Positions 1 to 9,625 of a stretch of 64,000 nt of DNA are shown here, one piece after another. Position 1 is the first letter of the stretch. Every line of letters starts with the position of its first letter. The notes under the pieces are model-generated. The model saw nothing but the letters and a program-made list of their open reading frames with translations, ran no database searches and had not been told where the DNA came from. Origin of the DNA: Corylus avellana (Eukaryota; Streptophyta; Magnoliopsida; Fagales; Betulaceae); NCBI RefSeq assembly GCF_901000735.1, contig NC_081541.1, forward strand, positions 46,171,485 through 46,235,484, given 5' to 3'. The position numbers were made by a program, and so were the translations under genes.

Positions 1-88
1 GATGATTTTGAATGGATCAACCTCCGATTACTTTAGGCAAAATTATGTTTATTCTTCACTGAATTGTCATACGGCCAGACTTATTTAG

Positions 89-362
89 GGTGGTGTTTGG
101 TAAATGGGTTGGCTTAGACACTGTAGTTGATGTAGATTGATGTGAAAAAAATAAGAATGTTTGGTATAAAAAAAAATGAAAAAGTGGTATGAAAAAGTAA
201 AAAAAATTTTGTTTTGTAGTGATTTTTTTATTTGAATAATAATAAAAAGTGAATGATTTGATAAAAAGTGAAAAAGTTAGAATGTTTTTATGTTGATTTT
301 TTTTTGGAAATGGTGATGAATAGTGTCTAGGCCAACTCCAACCCTTTTACCAAACAAGGCCA
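89..362. mobile_element. MITE-like element with short terminal inverted repeats
   Basis: The ends are imperfect inverted repeats: ggtggtgtttggtaaa on the left and the complement of ggccttgtttggtaaa on the right. The AT-rich interior has no ORF. A second copy with related ends and interior lies at about 31910-32206, so this is a repeat family. No clear target-site duplication was found, so the superfamily is not assigned. Confidence 0.55.
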
Positions 363-1254
363 TAGGTGAGAAAATATAGGGTTTAGCCAATTAGGAAAAT
401 AGCCTATTATTATTAGGGAAATAAAAGCAAAATATATTGATACAACTTATTAAAAATAAATAAAAAATCGAGTGTTCCTAACAGGGATAAAGAAAAAGAT
501 TTCCCCATCCCCCTCGCCCACAGTTGCGAGGTAACCCTAGGAGCATCTATGCCACAGCGTTGTCTCCTCCTCTCTCTTCGTAGCACCGCGTTCTCGACCT
601 GTTTTTACTTGACCCTCAAGTAAAAAAGCAACCGAGCAGACATATTTATTTGCCCTGACAGATATAATAGAGAAATGCTATAAGTCAATGTTTTTCTCAA
701 ATTTGGCACATCTCATGTTACAAATCAATCATTTGATTTGTGAACTTATGTGGATCTCATATAAGTTAATAGTGGACCTCACAAATTTAATGATTGATCT
801 ATTAAATTTGTAGAAGAATATTGACAAAATATAATAAACTTATTGACTCGTAACATTTCTCGATAAGAAATTCGTATTAATGTTTTGAGTGGCTAAAGTC
901 AACCAAGAGAAACTAAAAAAAAAAAAGTCAATGAGTACAATAACAAGCAAGATGTTAGAAGAAGACATTCACATTGGAACTTTGAAACTTCAGCCACTTC
1001 AAAAAAATCGAGATTTTGTGACTTCAGTTTGGTGACTTGCCAATGGCTAAACACGTCACTAATTGGATGTTGACATGTCATTAGTGACGTGGGTCACGTG
1101 GCATTAATCCACCGGTCTAAATTTGAATTTGGTGACCTGTCAATTGATGAAAATGTCACCAATTAGTGACATGTGGAATTAAACACGTCATCCTTTAAAA
1201 GGTGACATGTGTAATTTTGGCAGGTCACCAAGGCTTTGAATTTTTCTCTTATAT
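363..1254. other. Intergenic, with degenerate internal repeats
   Basis: No gene is visible. Between about 1020 and 1240 a motif of the form ttggtgac(t/c)tg(c/t)caa recurs in direct and inverted orientation together with several gtcac/gtgac boxes. This could be an old foldback transposon or shuffled repeat sequence. The rest is AT-rich and featureless. Confidence 0.4.
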
Positions 1255-1906
1255 ATGCATGCATGCCAGGATCTTTTCATTGCGGGCACTGAAACCTCAG
1301 CAGAAGCAATGCAATGGGCAATAGCTGAGTTAATTAATCATCCTTGTGTGTTCAAGAAGGTCAGAGAGGAAATAGAATCCGATGTGGGAAAAACTAGACA
1401 TGTTGAAGAATCAGATATCCCAAATCTCCCTTACTTGCAAGCGGTTGTGAAGGAAACACTAAGACTATACCCAACAGGCCCTGGAGTAATGAGAGAATGC
1501 CGCCAAAACTGCTAAATCAATGGGTTTGATATACCCGAAAAAACTGCGGTGGCAATCAATCTTTATGCCATCATGAGGGATAAAGATTCATGGGATGATC
1601 CTAATAAGTTCCTCCCAGAGAGGTTCTTGGTTTCCTTCAAGGATCAAAGTGAAGTGATCAGTGGACAAAATTTCAATTATGTTCCATTTGGGGCGGAGAG
1701 GAGAGGGTGACCTGCCAGGACCAACACTGGCATTCAGCTTGATGAATGCTACGGTTGCATCTTTGGTTCAATGCTTTGATTGGAAGGTTGATGGAGATGG
1801 AGGCAAGGCTGTTATGCAATCTGGACCAGGCCTGTCCTTGAGCATGCTTCACCCACTCGCAGCTCGTCCAGTTGCTCACTTCAACCCATTTGCTGCTTCA
1901 ATGTAA
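1255..1906 (+). pseudogene. Cytochrome P450 C-terminal fragment, broken
   Basis: This resembles the last exon of a plant P450, a heme-thiolate monooxygenase normally anchored in the ER. Visible are the I-helix oxygen-binding segment AGTETS, the K-helix ETLR (in KETLRLYP), the PERF region (FLPERF) and a heme-loop region around VPFGAERRG. It is broken twice: an in-frame TAA at 1513-1515 between K helix and PERF, and a shift in the heme loop, where TGA (1708-1710) falls at the site of the heme-ligand cysteine. Reading then continues in another frame to 1906. The N-terminal half, including the membrane anchor, is absent upstream. The style resembles CYP705/CYP712/CYP93-type enzymes, but the subfamily is uncertain. 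It is not functional as it stands. Confidence 0.85.
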
Positions 1907-1910
1907 TCGT

Positions 1911-2150
1911 AATTGATAAAATCAAATCAAATCAGATACATTCAGTTCTGATTTGATTTTCTCAACCATATATATCATTTTGTATTCTCTCTACATCTCT
2001 ATAAATAGAGACTATTTCGTATTGTAAAATCATCCATTGAATAAAAGCATAATGTAGCCTTTAGGGCTTTATATATGAATATAATTCATATATAGACCGA
2101 ATCACGTAAAAATTATTTTTCTCTATTTTATTTTATTTCCGCTTTTACTT
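1911..2150 (+). mobile_element. Possible LTR fragment of a copia-type element
   Basis: Just after the P450 fragment is a block with LTR-like promoter and polyadenylation signals: a TATA box (ctataaatag, about 2000), an aataaaa signal (about 2039) and a T-rich end. No partner copy is in the window and the right side runs into a gap, so this is tentative. Confidence 0.3.
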
Positions 2151-2348
2151 TTATTTCATTGTTATTTTCGTCATTGGGTTTACACCTAATGCCAAATGTT
2201 GTGCCAAGACAGTAACAAATGAATTCCAAACTATTGGGACACAATGTCGCTCCCAGCAATTTTTCTAAAAACATGCCCATTCGGTGCAATGTTAAGGTCC
2301 ATAAAACACTTGAGTTTGTTTTCCTTCACCCACCAATATTTAATTTTA

Positions 2349-2448
2349 NNNNNNNNNNNNNNNNNNNNNNNNNNNNNNNNNNNNNNNNNNNNNNNNNNNN
2401 NNNNNNNNNNNNNNNNNNNNNNNNNNNNNNNNNNNNNNNNNNNNNNNN
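2349..2448. other. Assembly gap (100 N)
   Basis: Exactly 100 N, the usual placeholder for a gap of unknown length. It cuts the reverse-transcriptase region of the copia element on its right. Confidence 0.99.
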
Positions 2449-2614
2449 AAGTCTTGATTTTGTAAACCCACTTACACCCAACCGCAGATTTTCCAAGAGG
2501 TAAGTCAACCAGATCCCATGTATTGTTCTTGTGTAAAGCATCAAGTTTCTCTTTCATCGCAGCCTGCCAAAGAGGGTTAGTGGAGGCCTTACGAAAAGAG
2601 TGAGGCTCGTCCAA
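2449..2614 (-). pseudogene. Copia reverse transcriptase N-terminal remnant
   Basis: About 55 residues match the start of the copia RT (RVT_2) domain: ASTNPLWQAAMKEKL, then NNTWDLVDLP and CKWVYKIKT. The sequence then enters the 100-N gap. Sequence on the far side of the gap (2231-2348) does not continue the RT, so either the gap hides the rest or the element ends within it. Confidence 0.8.
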
Positions 2615-2680
2615 GGTAGCTAAGGCATGAAAGCAATGAAAATCCTGTAAATGGGAAGGAAGAGATCTTACTCAGGTGGA

Positions 2681-3885
2681 TCAACGAATGTCAGGTGATG
2701 GAGTGCAGACTGGATCCTCGGATGGAACAGAACCTGGGGAGGCAGGCGAAGAACTTGGGGACGCAGGCGAAGCAGCGTCGAGGGTATCAGATGACTGCAG
2801 TTCTAGCGAGAGAGACTCAGGCAAGACATTGGTGGTGGGAGTAGGAGAAAGAGGAAACTCAAAAAGGGTAGTAAAGGGAGGGGATGATGGCATGCTGAAT
2901 TTGCCGACTTCGTGGAATAGTCGATGCTCCCAAAAAACTACATGACGGGAAATGCGAAGACGACGAGACACAGGATCATAACACCGATAGCCCTTGTGTT
3001 CCACTCCATCTCCAAGAAAACAACGCAACCGAGAACGAGGCTCAAGTTTGGTGCGCTCATGAGGCTGGAGTAAAACAAAACAGGCAGAACCAAAGACACG
3101 GAGATGATGATATGAAGGGATAGAGCTAAACAACCGCTCATGAGGAGTGCAATTATCAAGGACAGGGGTAGGCAACCTATTGATTGTGTAGACAGCCGTG
3201 AGAGTGGCTTCACCCCAAAACGGGGTAGGAACAGATGTGGAAATGAGAAGAGTACGGACAGTGTCTAAAATGTGCCTAAGTTTACGTTCAGCTCGACCAT
3301 TTTGTTGTGAGGTGCCTGGACACGACAAGTGAGGAACAGTGCCATAATGTTTTAGAATGGCTTGAAAATCATGTTGAGTATATTCTAAAGCATCAGAACG
3401 AAAAGCCTTAATGGGTTTTGAAAATTGGGTTTCAACCATTTTGGAAAAAGTACGATAAATATCCAATAATTCAGAACGAGATTTCATTAAAAACACCCAA
3501 GTGTAACGAGAGAAATCATCAACAAAAATAACAAAATAACGTGAGCCACTCATACTAGCAACAAGAGAAGGTCCCCAAACATCAGAATGAATTAAATCAA
3601 AAGAAGCAGTAGCATGAGAGTCACTATTATTAAATGGCAAAGCCGGTTGTTTACCAAGTTGACATGAACTACAATCAAAAGAATTATTGGAAACTGAACC
3701 TAACAAACCCTTGGAAGCTAAAAATTGAATGCGAGAGGCAGATGCATGACCAAGACGCGAATGCCAAAGTGCAAGAGATGGTGATGATGAAGAGGCTGCA
3801 GCAGAGATGCCTGTGGCGGGGAGATGTAAGGATGATAGTTCGAACATACGCCCAATTCTACGCCCGGTCCCAATGGTCTGACTTC
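2681..3885 (-). pseudogene. Copia integrase remnant
   Basis: This is the GAG-pre-integrase and integrase core. The HHCC zinc-binding motif is visible (LWHSRLGH, then CSSCQLGK), followed by the catalytic acidic residues: D in HSDVWGP, D in RSDALEY and E in NGRAERK. The RSD-EY motif looks one or two residues shorter than typical copia forms. A C-terminal GKSTF-like region (RVFGSACFVLLQPHERTKL) follows. Two in-frame TGA codons lie just downstream (between about 2615 and 2683), each compatible with decay of a CGA codon, and separate integrase from RT. Confidence 0.85.
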
Positions 3886-5066
3886 GTACGAGGATCCTGT
3901 ACATGCACACCAGAAAAGTAAAAAACAAGTCTATATCCAAGTTCACACAGTTGGCCAACAGAAAGAAGATTGAAGGATAATCCAGGCACATGAAAAACTT
4001 CAGGAACAGAAAGGGAAGGTGTATTGATAGTGCCTATATTTTTAACAGTCATAATGGAGCCATCAGCTGTGCGAATGAATGAAGAATGAGGGGAAGGTAC
4101 AGATGTGGTAGAGGAAGTAGGGTGAGGTGTCATGTGATTGCAACAAGCAGAGTCAAAGAGCCAAGAGGAAGAGGTACCTGGCAAAACTGAGAGGACAGAG
4201 GAAGATGCATTACCAGAACGAGATAGGACGACCTGGTTGACTATTGTCTCGAAGTCAGCTGCAGATAAGGTGACACTGGATCCTGATGCGTGGCCAGAGG
4301 GGGCAACTGAAGAGGGAGCAGCTGGAGATGAACCACTCTCAGTATGAGCAACTGCTGCTGTGGGTGCATTAGATCTTCCCTTACGCCAACACTTGTCAAT
4401 CGTGTGCCCTCGGCGTCGACAATAGCGACAGTAATTATTATCGCGAGACTTAGGAGGGAGTCGAGAAGTACCTGACCTGTCATAATACTCTCGTTGGAAT
4501 GACGAGGAGCCAAAGGATGGTGCAGCCAACACTGTATGACTAGGCTGAGAGCGCATAGTCTGCGATCTAGTCTCGGCATGGACAAGTTCAAAGATGGCAG
4601 TGTCCAAAGTGGGAAGAGGAGAACGATGTAATAGTTGCACACGAACATGCTCAAAATCATCACGCAAAGCCATCAAAAATTGGTGAAGGCGATGTTGATC
4701 TCTACGGGTAATATACATCTGAGCATCAGTGGGATCCTTCCAAATAGGATCAGAAACATCAATTTGGTTCCACAAGAATTGCATGCGGGCAAGAAAATCA
4801 TTGATACTCTGACCAGATTCCTGCCTGAGATGGAAAAGTTCAAACAAAAGTTGATACTCGTGAGCACCATCTACAGAAGAATATCGAGAAGCAAGCATAT
4901 CCCAAGCACCCTTTGCTTCATCAAAGCTGCCAAAGAGTGCAGAAATAGATGGGATAGTGGTATTACGGAACCATGTGGGGTGAACTGATGATGTTTGCAC
5001 CGTATTTACTTCAATTTTACACACTTTTTCTTTCAGTAGTGAATTAGCATATTGTGTCATTTGCAT
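3886..5066 (-). pseudogene. Copia gag and protease remnant
   Basis: The N-terminal part has the copia gag signature (FRNTTIPSISALFGSFD, then WDMLASRY and SINDF). It is followed by one CCHC zinc knuckle (CRYCRRRGHTIDKC), the nucleic-acid-binding element of gag, and a retroviral-type aspartic protease site read as LFDSACCNHMT. The frame is open for about 400 residues, but its first residues do not resemble a gag N-terminus, so it is truncated 5'. The reading frame is lost near 3885, where the continuation into integrase moves to another frame. Confidence 0.85.
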
Positions 5067-5519
5067 GTCGAGTTTGAATTATATCAATGCATGAGTATAA
5101 AACTATATAGATCAACTTTAATTCGACTTATTTAATTAAATGAGTCTGACTCTTTAATCATGATCTTTTAATTTCGTGTTGAGTTCGTGTCGAATTTATG
5201 GGTCATTTCAAAAATTATTAACCTGGAAATTAACGACAATTAAAAAAAAAAAACATATATTCTCATATATTAGAGAAGACACGTTTTATTAGACTGGGTT
5301 GAGTAATGTACTATAAGAAATTTTTATCCCAACATCAAAGCGGATAGAACATCTATAATCACTACAATCAATAAACCCGGCTCATTTATGACCCATTGCT
5401 TACTATTTGTGTGTAATTTTTATACTGTAATTTTCGTTTTGGGTTCTTGTACATGTTCATCACTTTTTTAATTTCTGAGTTTTTTGTGCTTTTTTTTTTT
5501 TTTTCCTAAGCTTGTGCTT
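5067..5519. other. AT-rich intergenic, nothing recognised
   Basis: No coding signal, repeat or known element was seen. It contains poly-A and poly-T runs. Confidence 0.5.
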
Positions 5520-6600
5520 ATATTTGCCCTGGTCCACGAAAAAACTTGTCTTCAAAACATCGACAACACTATCTTATGCTAATGTTGTGCTTGTTTTGTT
5601 TGTTCTATTATGGGGCAAGACAACAGGGCAAAATGTGAGAGATTGAAGTAAAGAAGGCACAGATCCCTTCTAGTATTTATTTCTAGATGAGGAACTTTTT
5701 GCTTGAGTGGCTATCTTCTTGGAGCCATAATCCTCTGTTTGATGCACACAAGCATGGATTCTAGAGATGCAACTACTGCAATTTGGTTCTTTATAATAAC
5801 TTGATTGGCTTTCACATAAATGTGATTTCTCGGCCACTGAATTATACTGCCTATGTGATTTTTCTGTTGATGATTTTAGTCACCTTGGAGATTATAATCT
5901 ATTATTGCCCTACTTTTGTATCTTTTTTTCCAAAATGAGTATTGTATGCCCCAACCTTTCATGGTTTTGGGTGAATATATAGCTGTAAGAGTAGAGAGGT
6001 CACTGCTTAATAAGATTCACATATATACTCCTCTTCTCCCCATATCTTGAGAATTTTGGGATTGTTGATACATTGTTTCTTTTTTTCAGTTTAGTTTGAG
6101 AGATGATTACAATGCACCTTTTATTTTTTGACAAGCATTTAATTTGAATGAAATTATGTCAGTTAAAGGTGTTAACCTTGTCTACCGATGACTCCCTTTT
6201 TGTATTGTAAATAAGCATTGAAGAATTTGAAGTAGAGAAGGGGGAAAACTTTAGTCGTATTCAAAGTTGCTTTATCTTTTTTTTTGTTTTTTTTTTTTTT
6301 TTTTGGTACGCAAAAGTGATTTGAAGACTCCTTGCGGATGGCCCATTCCTTTGTCCGGTTTTGGTGTTTTATCTTTATCTCTGTATTTTTACGTGGACAT
6401 GGGCCTATCCACTATTATTGATCTTCCTTTTGTAGATTGCCATCTCTCTTTTTTCAAAGCCAATGTCCTTGAAAATTCTTTCAGATTGTAATGCATGTGA
6501 TCCTCGAGAAGATGAAAATTGATATGTATTATTGTATATGATCAATAAATTCAGAATATATTAAAACTCGACTCATAATATATATATATAGCAACCAATA
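5520..6600 (+). repeat. Unit tail plus promoter module, paralogous to 54770-56110
   Basis: The stretch from about 5520 to 6180 closely matches 54770-55690; shared strings include cttgtcttcaaaacatcga and agccataatcctctgtttga. This is the tail that ends each duplicated unit, so its presence before CNL1 implies an earlier unit to the left. From about 6320 to 6590 it matches the promoter modules before CNL2, CNL3 and CNL5 (for example attgatcttc and gatcctcgagaaga). A 74-codon ORF at 6267-6491 begins in a poly-T tract and is not credible. Confidence 0.75.
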
Positions 6601-6650
6601 TTCTTCTATTTCTTTAATTGAAATCCTCCAACAATATTGCAAAGAAGAAA

Positions 6651-6717
6651 CACGTGGGTAGGGCCGTGTTGTTCCATTACTTTTTTAGTTTTCTTTCGTG
6701 AGCATGTTTCTTATATA
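6651..6717 (+). promoter_or_regulatory. CNL1 core promoter: G-box and TATA box
   Basis: CACGTG (6651-6656, within gaaacacgtgggtagggc) is followed by TATATA (6712-6717), about 107 bp before the CNL1 ATG. The same arrangement and nearly the same leader occur before CNL2, CNL3 and CNL5. Conservation across paralogues supports function. G-box binding by bZIP or bHLH factors is family knowledge, not shown here. Confidence 0.6.
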
Positions 6718-6823
6718 CATTCTTCGGTGTAGAAAGCGTAAGATAGCTTGCATTCCAGTCTCATTTTGCTCTGCTGTTTGCGATCACCATCCTTCGTTTC
6801 CTTTGATTTGCAAAGCACAAAAC

Positions 6824-9625
6824 ATGGCTGACATTGCAGGCATATTTCTCTCTCCCTTCCTCCAAGTGTGTTTTGAAAGAATGGCGTCTCACAAGTTCGT
6901 TGGCTTGTTTTGGGAACGAGAACTCAATGAAGGACTCTTAATGAGGTTGCAGATGACATTGCTGTCCGTGAATTCAGTGGTTGCAGATGCTGAGGGCAAG
7001 CAATTTACAAATCCTGCTGTGAAAGTGTGGCTTGATAAGCTGAAAGAAGCTGTTTATGATGCAGAGGACATCTTGGACGAGATTGCTACCAAAGATTTGG
7101 TACGGAAGCAAGATGTTGTCGATGATGCAGCTGGAGTTGGAGCCATTGTAAGTAAGGTACGTAATCCCATCTCTACTAGTTTTGTTGACAAGGTAGAAGG
7201 AGAGATAGAAAAGCTACTTGACAGATTGGATATTTTAGTAAAACTAAAGGAGAATATAGGTCTAAGAGAAGTTAATGAACGGAATTCATTAGAAAGATTG
7301 CCCACGACTTCTGTCATAGATGAATCTCGTACTTTTGGTAGGCATGATGATAAGGATGCAATAATTAACTTGCTGCTCTCAGAAGGTGCAAGTGGCGCTG
7401 AGATGGGTGTGATTGCCCTAGTCGGCATGGGGGGCATTGGCAAAACCACCCTTGCTCAGCTTGTATACAATGAATGTAGTGTGAAAAAGCATTTTGACCT
7501 TAAAGCATGGGTTTGTGTTTCGGATAATTTTGACGTGTTAAAGCTAACAAAAACAATTCTAGAGGAAATGAGTTCGTCTGCTAATGATGATAGTAAGAAT
7601 TTAAATCAGCTTCAAAATAAACTCAAGGAGAAGATGACTGGAAAGAAATTCCTACTTGTTCTAGACGATGTTTGGGAGAAGAATTATGCCAAATGGGAGG
7701 TCTTAAGTAATGCTCTTAAATTTGGAGCACAAGGAAGTAAGGTTATCGTAACAACATGTGATTATGAGGTTGCGAGAGTCATGGTCACTGAGGTAATTCA
7801 TTCTATAAAGGAGTTGTCTGAGGAAGATTGCTGGTCACTTTTTAAAAAATATGCATTCCGCAATCTTAACCTTGACGCATGTCTCGAGCGAGAAGTAATA
7901 GGTAGACAAATAGTAGAAAAGTGCAAAGGCCTTCCTTTAGCAATCAAGGCGATTGGGGCTCTCTTGGGGTCTAAATTAGATGTTGATGAATGGGATAGGG
8001 TATTGAGAAGTGAATTATGGGATTTACCAATTGAGGAAACAGGCATCCTTCCTGCTCTAGGATTAAGTTATAAATATCTTTCGCCATATCTAAAACGATG
8101 CTTTGCATACTGCTCCATATTTCCAAAGGATTATGCTTTCAAAAAAGACAAATTAATCTTATTATGGATGGCGGAAGGTTTCTTGCCGCAACCAAAAAAT
8201 AAAACAATGGAAGAGGTTGGTGATGATTACTTCTTTGCTCTTGTATCAAGATCATTATTCCAAAAATCCGATCGCAATGAATATATAATGCATGATCTTG
8301 TTAGCGATTTGGCAAAATTTATATCTAAACAATTCACGTTAAGCATGGCAGATGATTGTCCTCCTGAAATTGTAAGCAACACTCGCCATTTATCTTTTCA
8401 TAAGGATTTTGCGAGCTTGCAAGAGGCTAAGAGGTTTCGTACTGTCCTACAATTAAATTTATTGAGGGAAAACATATATGAAACCCAATTTCCATTACTA
8501 ATGACAAGCTGCTTACGATTGCTCAGTCTAACTCTCCAGATAGACTTAACTGAGTTGCCAAATTCAATTGATAAACTTATACATCTACGTTATTTGGACA
8601 TTTCTTACACTAGTGTTGAAAGGTTGCCTGATTCCATATGTAAGTTGTACAATTTGCAGATATTAAATTTATCATATTGTTCTAATCTTGTTGCATTGCC
8701 GAGAGATACGCATAAACTCATTAATTTACGTCATCTTGATATTACTGGAACTTTGTACCTAATGGAGATGCCAAGACATCTTGATAGACTAAAAAGTCTT
8801 CGGACATTAACTGAATTTGCCGTCGGCAAAGATAGTGGATGTGGCATTGGAGAGTTAAAGAAACTTACAAATCTTCTGAGAGGGTCACTTTGTATTAAGA
8901 ACCTCCAAAATGTTACATCTCTTACGGATGCTAACGACTTAAACTTGGTGGATAAGAAGTACCTTGAGAGGTTGGCATTGGAGTGGAATTCGCGGGAAGA
9001 TAATACCGAGGATACTTCAGAAAGGCAAATAGTTGTACTTGCTAGTCTCCAGCCCCATTCAAACTTGAAAAGTCTCACTATCAGGGGCTATGATGGTAAA
9101 AGTTTTCCGGACTGGGTAGGGCAACTGCCTTCTCTTGAGAAATTGGAAATACGCGATTGTCCACAAGTTGAGTCATTTACTGAAGGGGGATTGCCTTCCA
9201 ATCTAAATGAAATTACCATCTTCGGCTGTGATAAACTCTTTGCGAACCGAATGGGGTGGGGTTTGCAAAAACTTCAGTGTCTTAGAAGTTTCGAGATTTT
9301 GGACAATGCTAACGTTGTGGAGTCCTTTCCAAATGAGGGGTTGCTTCCTACCAGTCTTACCCATCTTCACATCGGATCCTTTCAAAAATTGAAATTTTTG
9401 GACAACAAGGGGCTTCAACACCTCACTGCTCTTGAAGAATTGCGGATCTACAACTGCCCTAAGCTCGAGTGCATGCCAGAAGGCGGGCTGCCTAAATCCC
9501 TTTCTACTTTAATGATCCCCTTCTGTCCTTTGTTGGAGGAAGAGTGGCGAAGGAAAGGAGAAGAATGGCGCAAGATTGCTGACGTCCGCAACAAATATAT
9601 TCATTACAACGAACAGATTGAATGA
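6824..9625 (+). CDS. CNL1: CC-NB-ARC-LRR resistance protein, RPP13-like, short LRR form
   Basis: A 933-residue single-exon NLR, expected to be an intracellular immune receptor. The CC domain (about 1-160) carries VYDAEDILDEIATK. In the NB-ARC are the P-loop GMGGIGKTT (201-209), kinase 2 LLVLDDVW (277-284), GLPLA (369-373), RNBS-D CFAYCSIFP (426-434) and MHD (489-491). LRRs run from about 560 to the end; the central LRR block present in CNL2/CNL5 is missing. The start at 6824 is chosen because MADIAGIFLSPFLQV matches the paralogues and follows the conserved leader; an upstream in-frame ATG at 6698 precedes the TATA box. Oddity: RNBS-B reads VTTCD where the other CNLs have VTTRD, so the conserved arginine (sensor 1 in this ATPase class) is Cys312. 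Activity could therefore be altered. Confidence 0.93.
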   Translation: MADIAGIFLSPFLQVCFERMASHKFVGLFWERELNEGLLMRLQMTLLSVNSVVADAEGKQFTNPAVKVWLDKLKEAVYDAEDILDEIATKDLVRKQDVVDDAAGVGAIVSKVRNPISTSFVDKVEGEIEKLLDRLDILVKLKENIGLREVNERNSLERLPTTSVIDESRTFGRHDDKDAIINLLLSEGASGAEMGVIALVGMGGIGKTTLAQLVYNECSVKKHFDLKAWVCVSDNFDVLKLTKTILEEMSSSANDDSKNLNQLQNKLKEKMTGKKFLLVLDDVWEKNYAKWEVLSNALKFGAQGSKVIVTTCDYEVARVMVTEVIHSIKELSEEDCWSLFKKYAFRNLNLDACLEREVIGRQIVEKCKGLPLAIKAIGALLGSKLDVDEWDRVLRSELWDLPIEETGILPALGLSYKYLSPYLKRCFAYCSIFPKDYAFKKDKLILLWMAEGFLPQPKNKTMEEVGDDYFFALVSRSLFQKSDRNEYIMHDLVSDLAKFISKQFTLSMADDCPPEIVSNTRHLSFHKDFASLQEAKRFRTVLQLNLLRENIYETQFPLLMTSCLRLLSLTLQIDLTELPNSIDKLIHLRYLDISYTSVERLPDSICKLYNLQILNLSYCSNLVALPRDTHKLINLRHLDITGTLYLMEMPRHLDRLKSLRTLTEFAVGKDSGCGIGELKKLTNLLRGSLCIKNLQNVTSLTDANDLNLVDKKYLERLALEWNSREDNTEDTSERQIVVLASLQPHSNLKSLTIRGYDGKSFPDWVGQLPSLEKLEIRDCPQVESFTEGGLPSNLNEITIFGCDKLFANRMGWGLQKLQCLRSFEILDNANVVESFPNEGLLPTSLTHLHIGSFQKLKFLDNKGLQHLTALEELRIYNCPKLECMPEGGLPKSLSTLMIPFCPLLEEEWRRKGEEWRKIADVRNKYIHYNEQIE

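Larger units (their letters stand above)
2449..5066 (-). mobile_element. Decayed Ty1-copia retrotransposon, gag to start of RT
   Basis: Read on the minus strand, the order is gag, protease, integrase, reverse transcriptase. Integrase before RT is diagnostic of Ty1-copia. The 5' part of gag is missing (homology begins around 4990), the body carries a frameshift and stop codons, and the RT is cut by the assembly gap. No LTRs, primer-binding site or target-site duplication were found around it. It is an old immobile remnant. Confidence 0.9.

Noticed and set aside
2219..2614. ORFs running through the 100-N gap
   Set aside because: They are translated across unknown bases. Only the part right of the gap on the minus strand is recognisable as RT.
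6698..6823. 42-residue N-terminal extension of CNL1
   Set aside because: The upstream ATG lies before the conserved TATA box, and the extension is the leader translated. Paralogues begin at the MA(D/E)IAGIF methionine.
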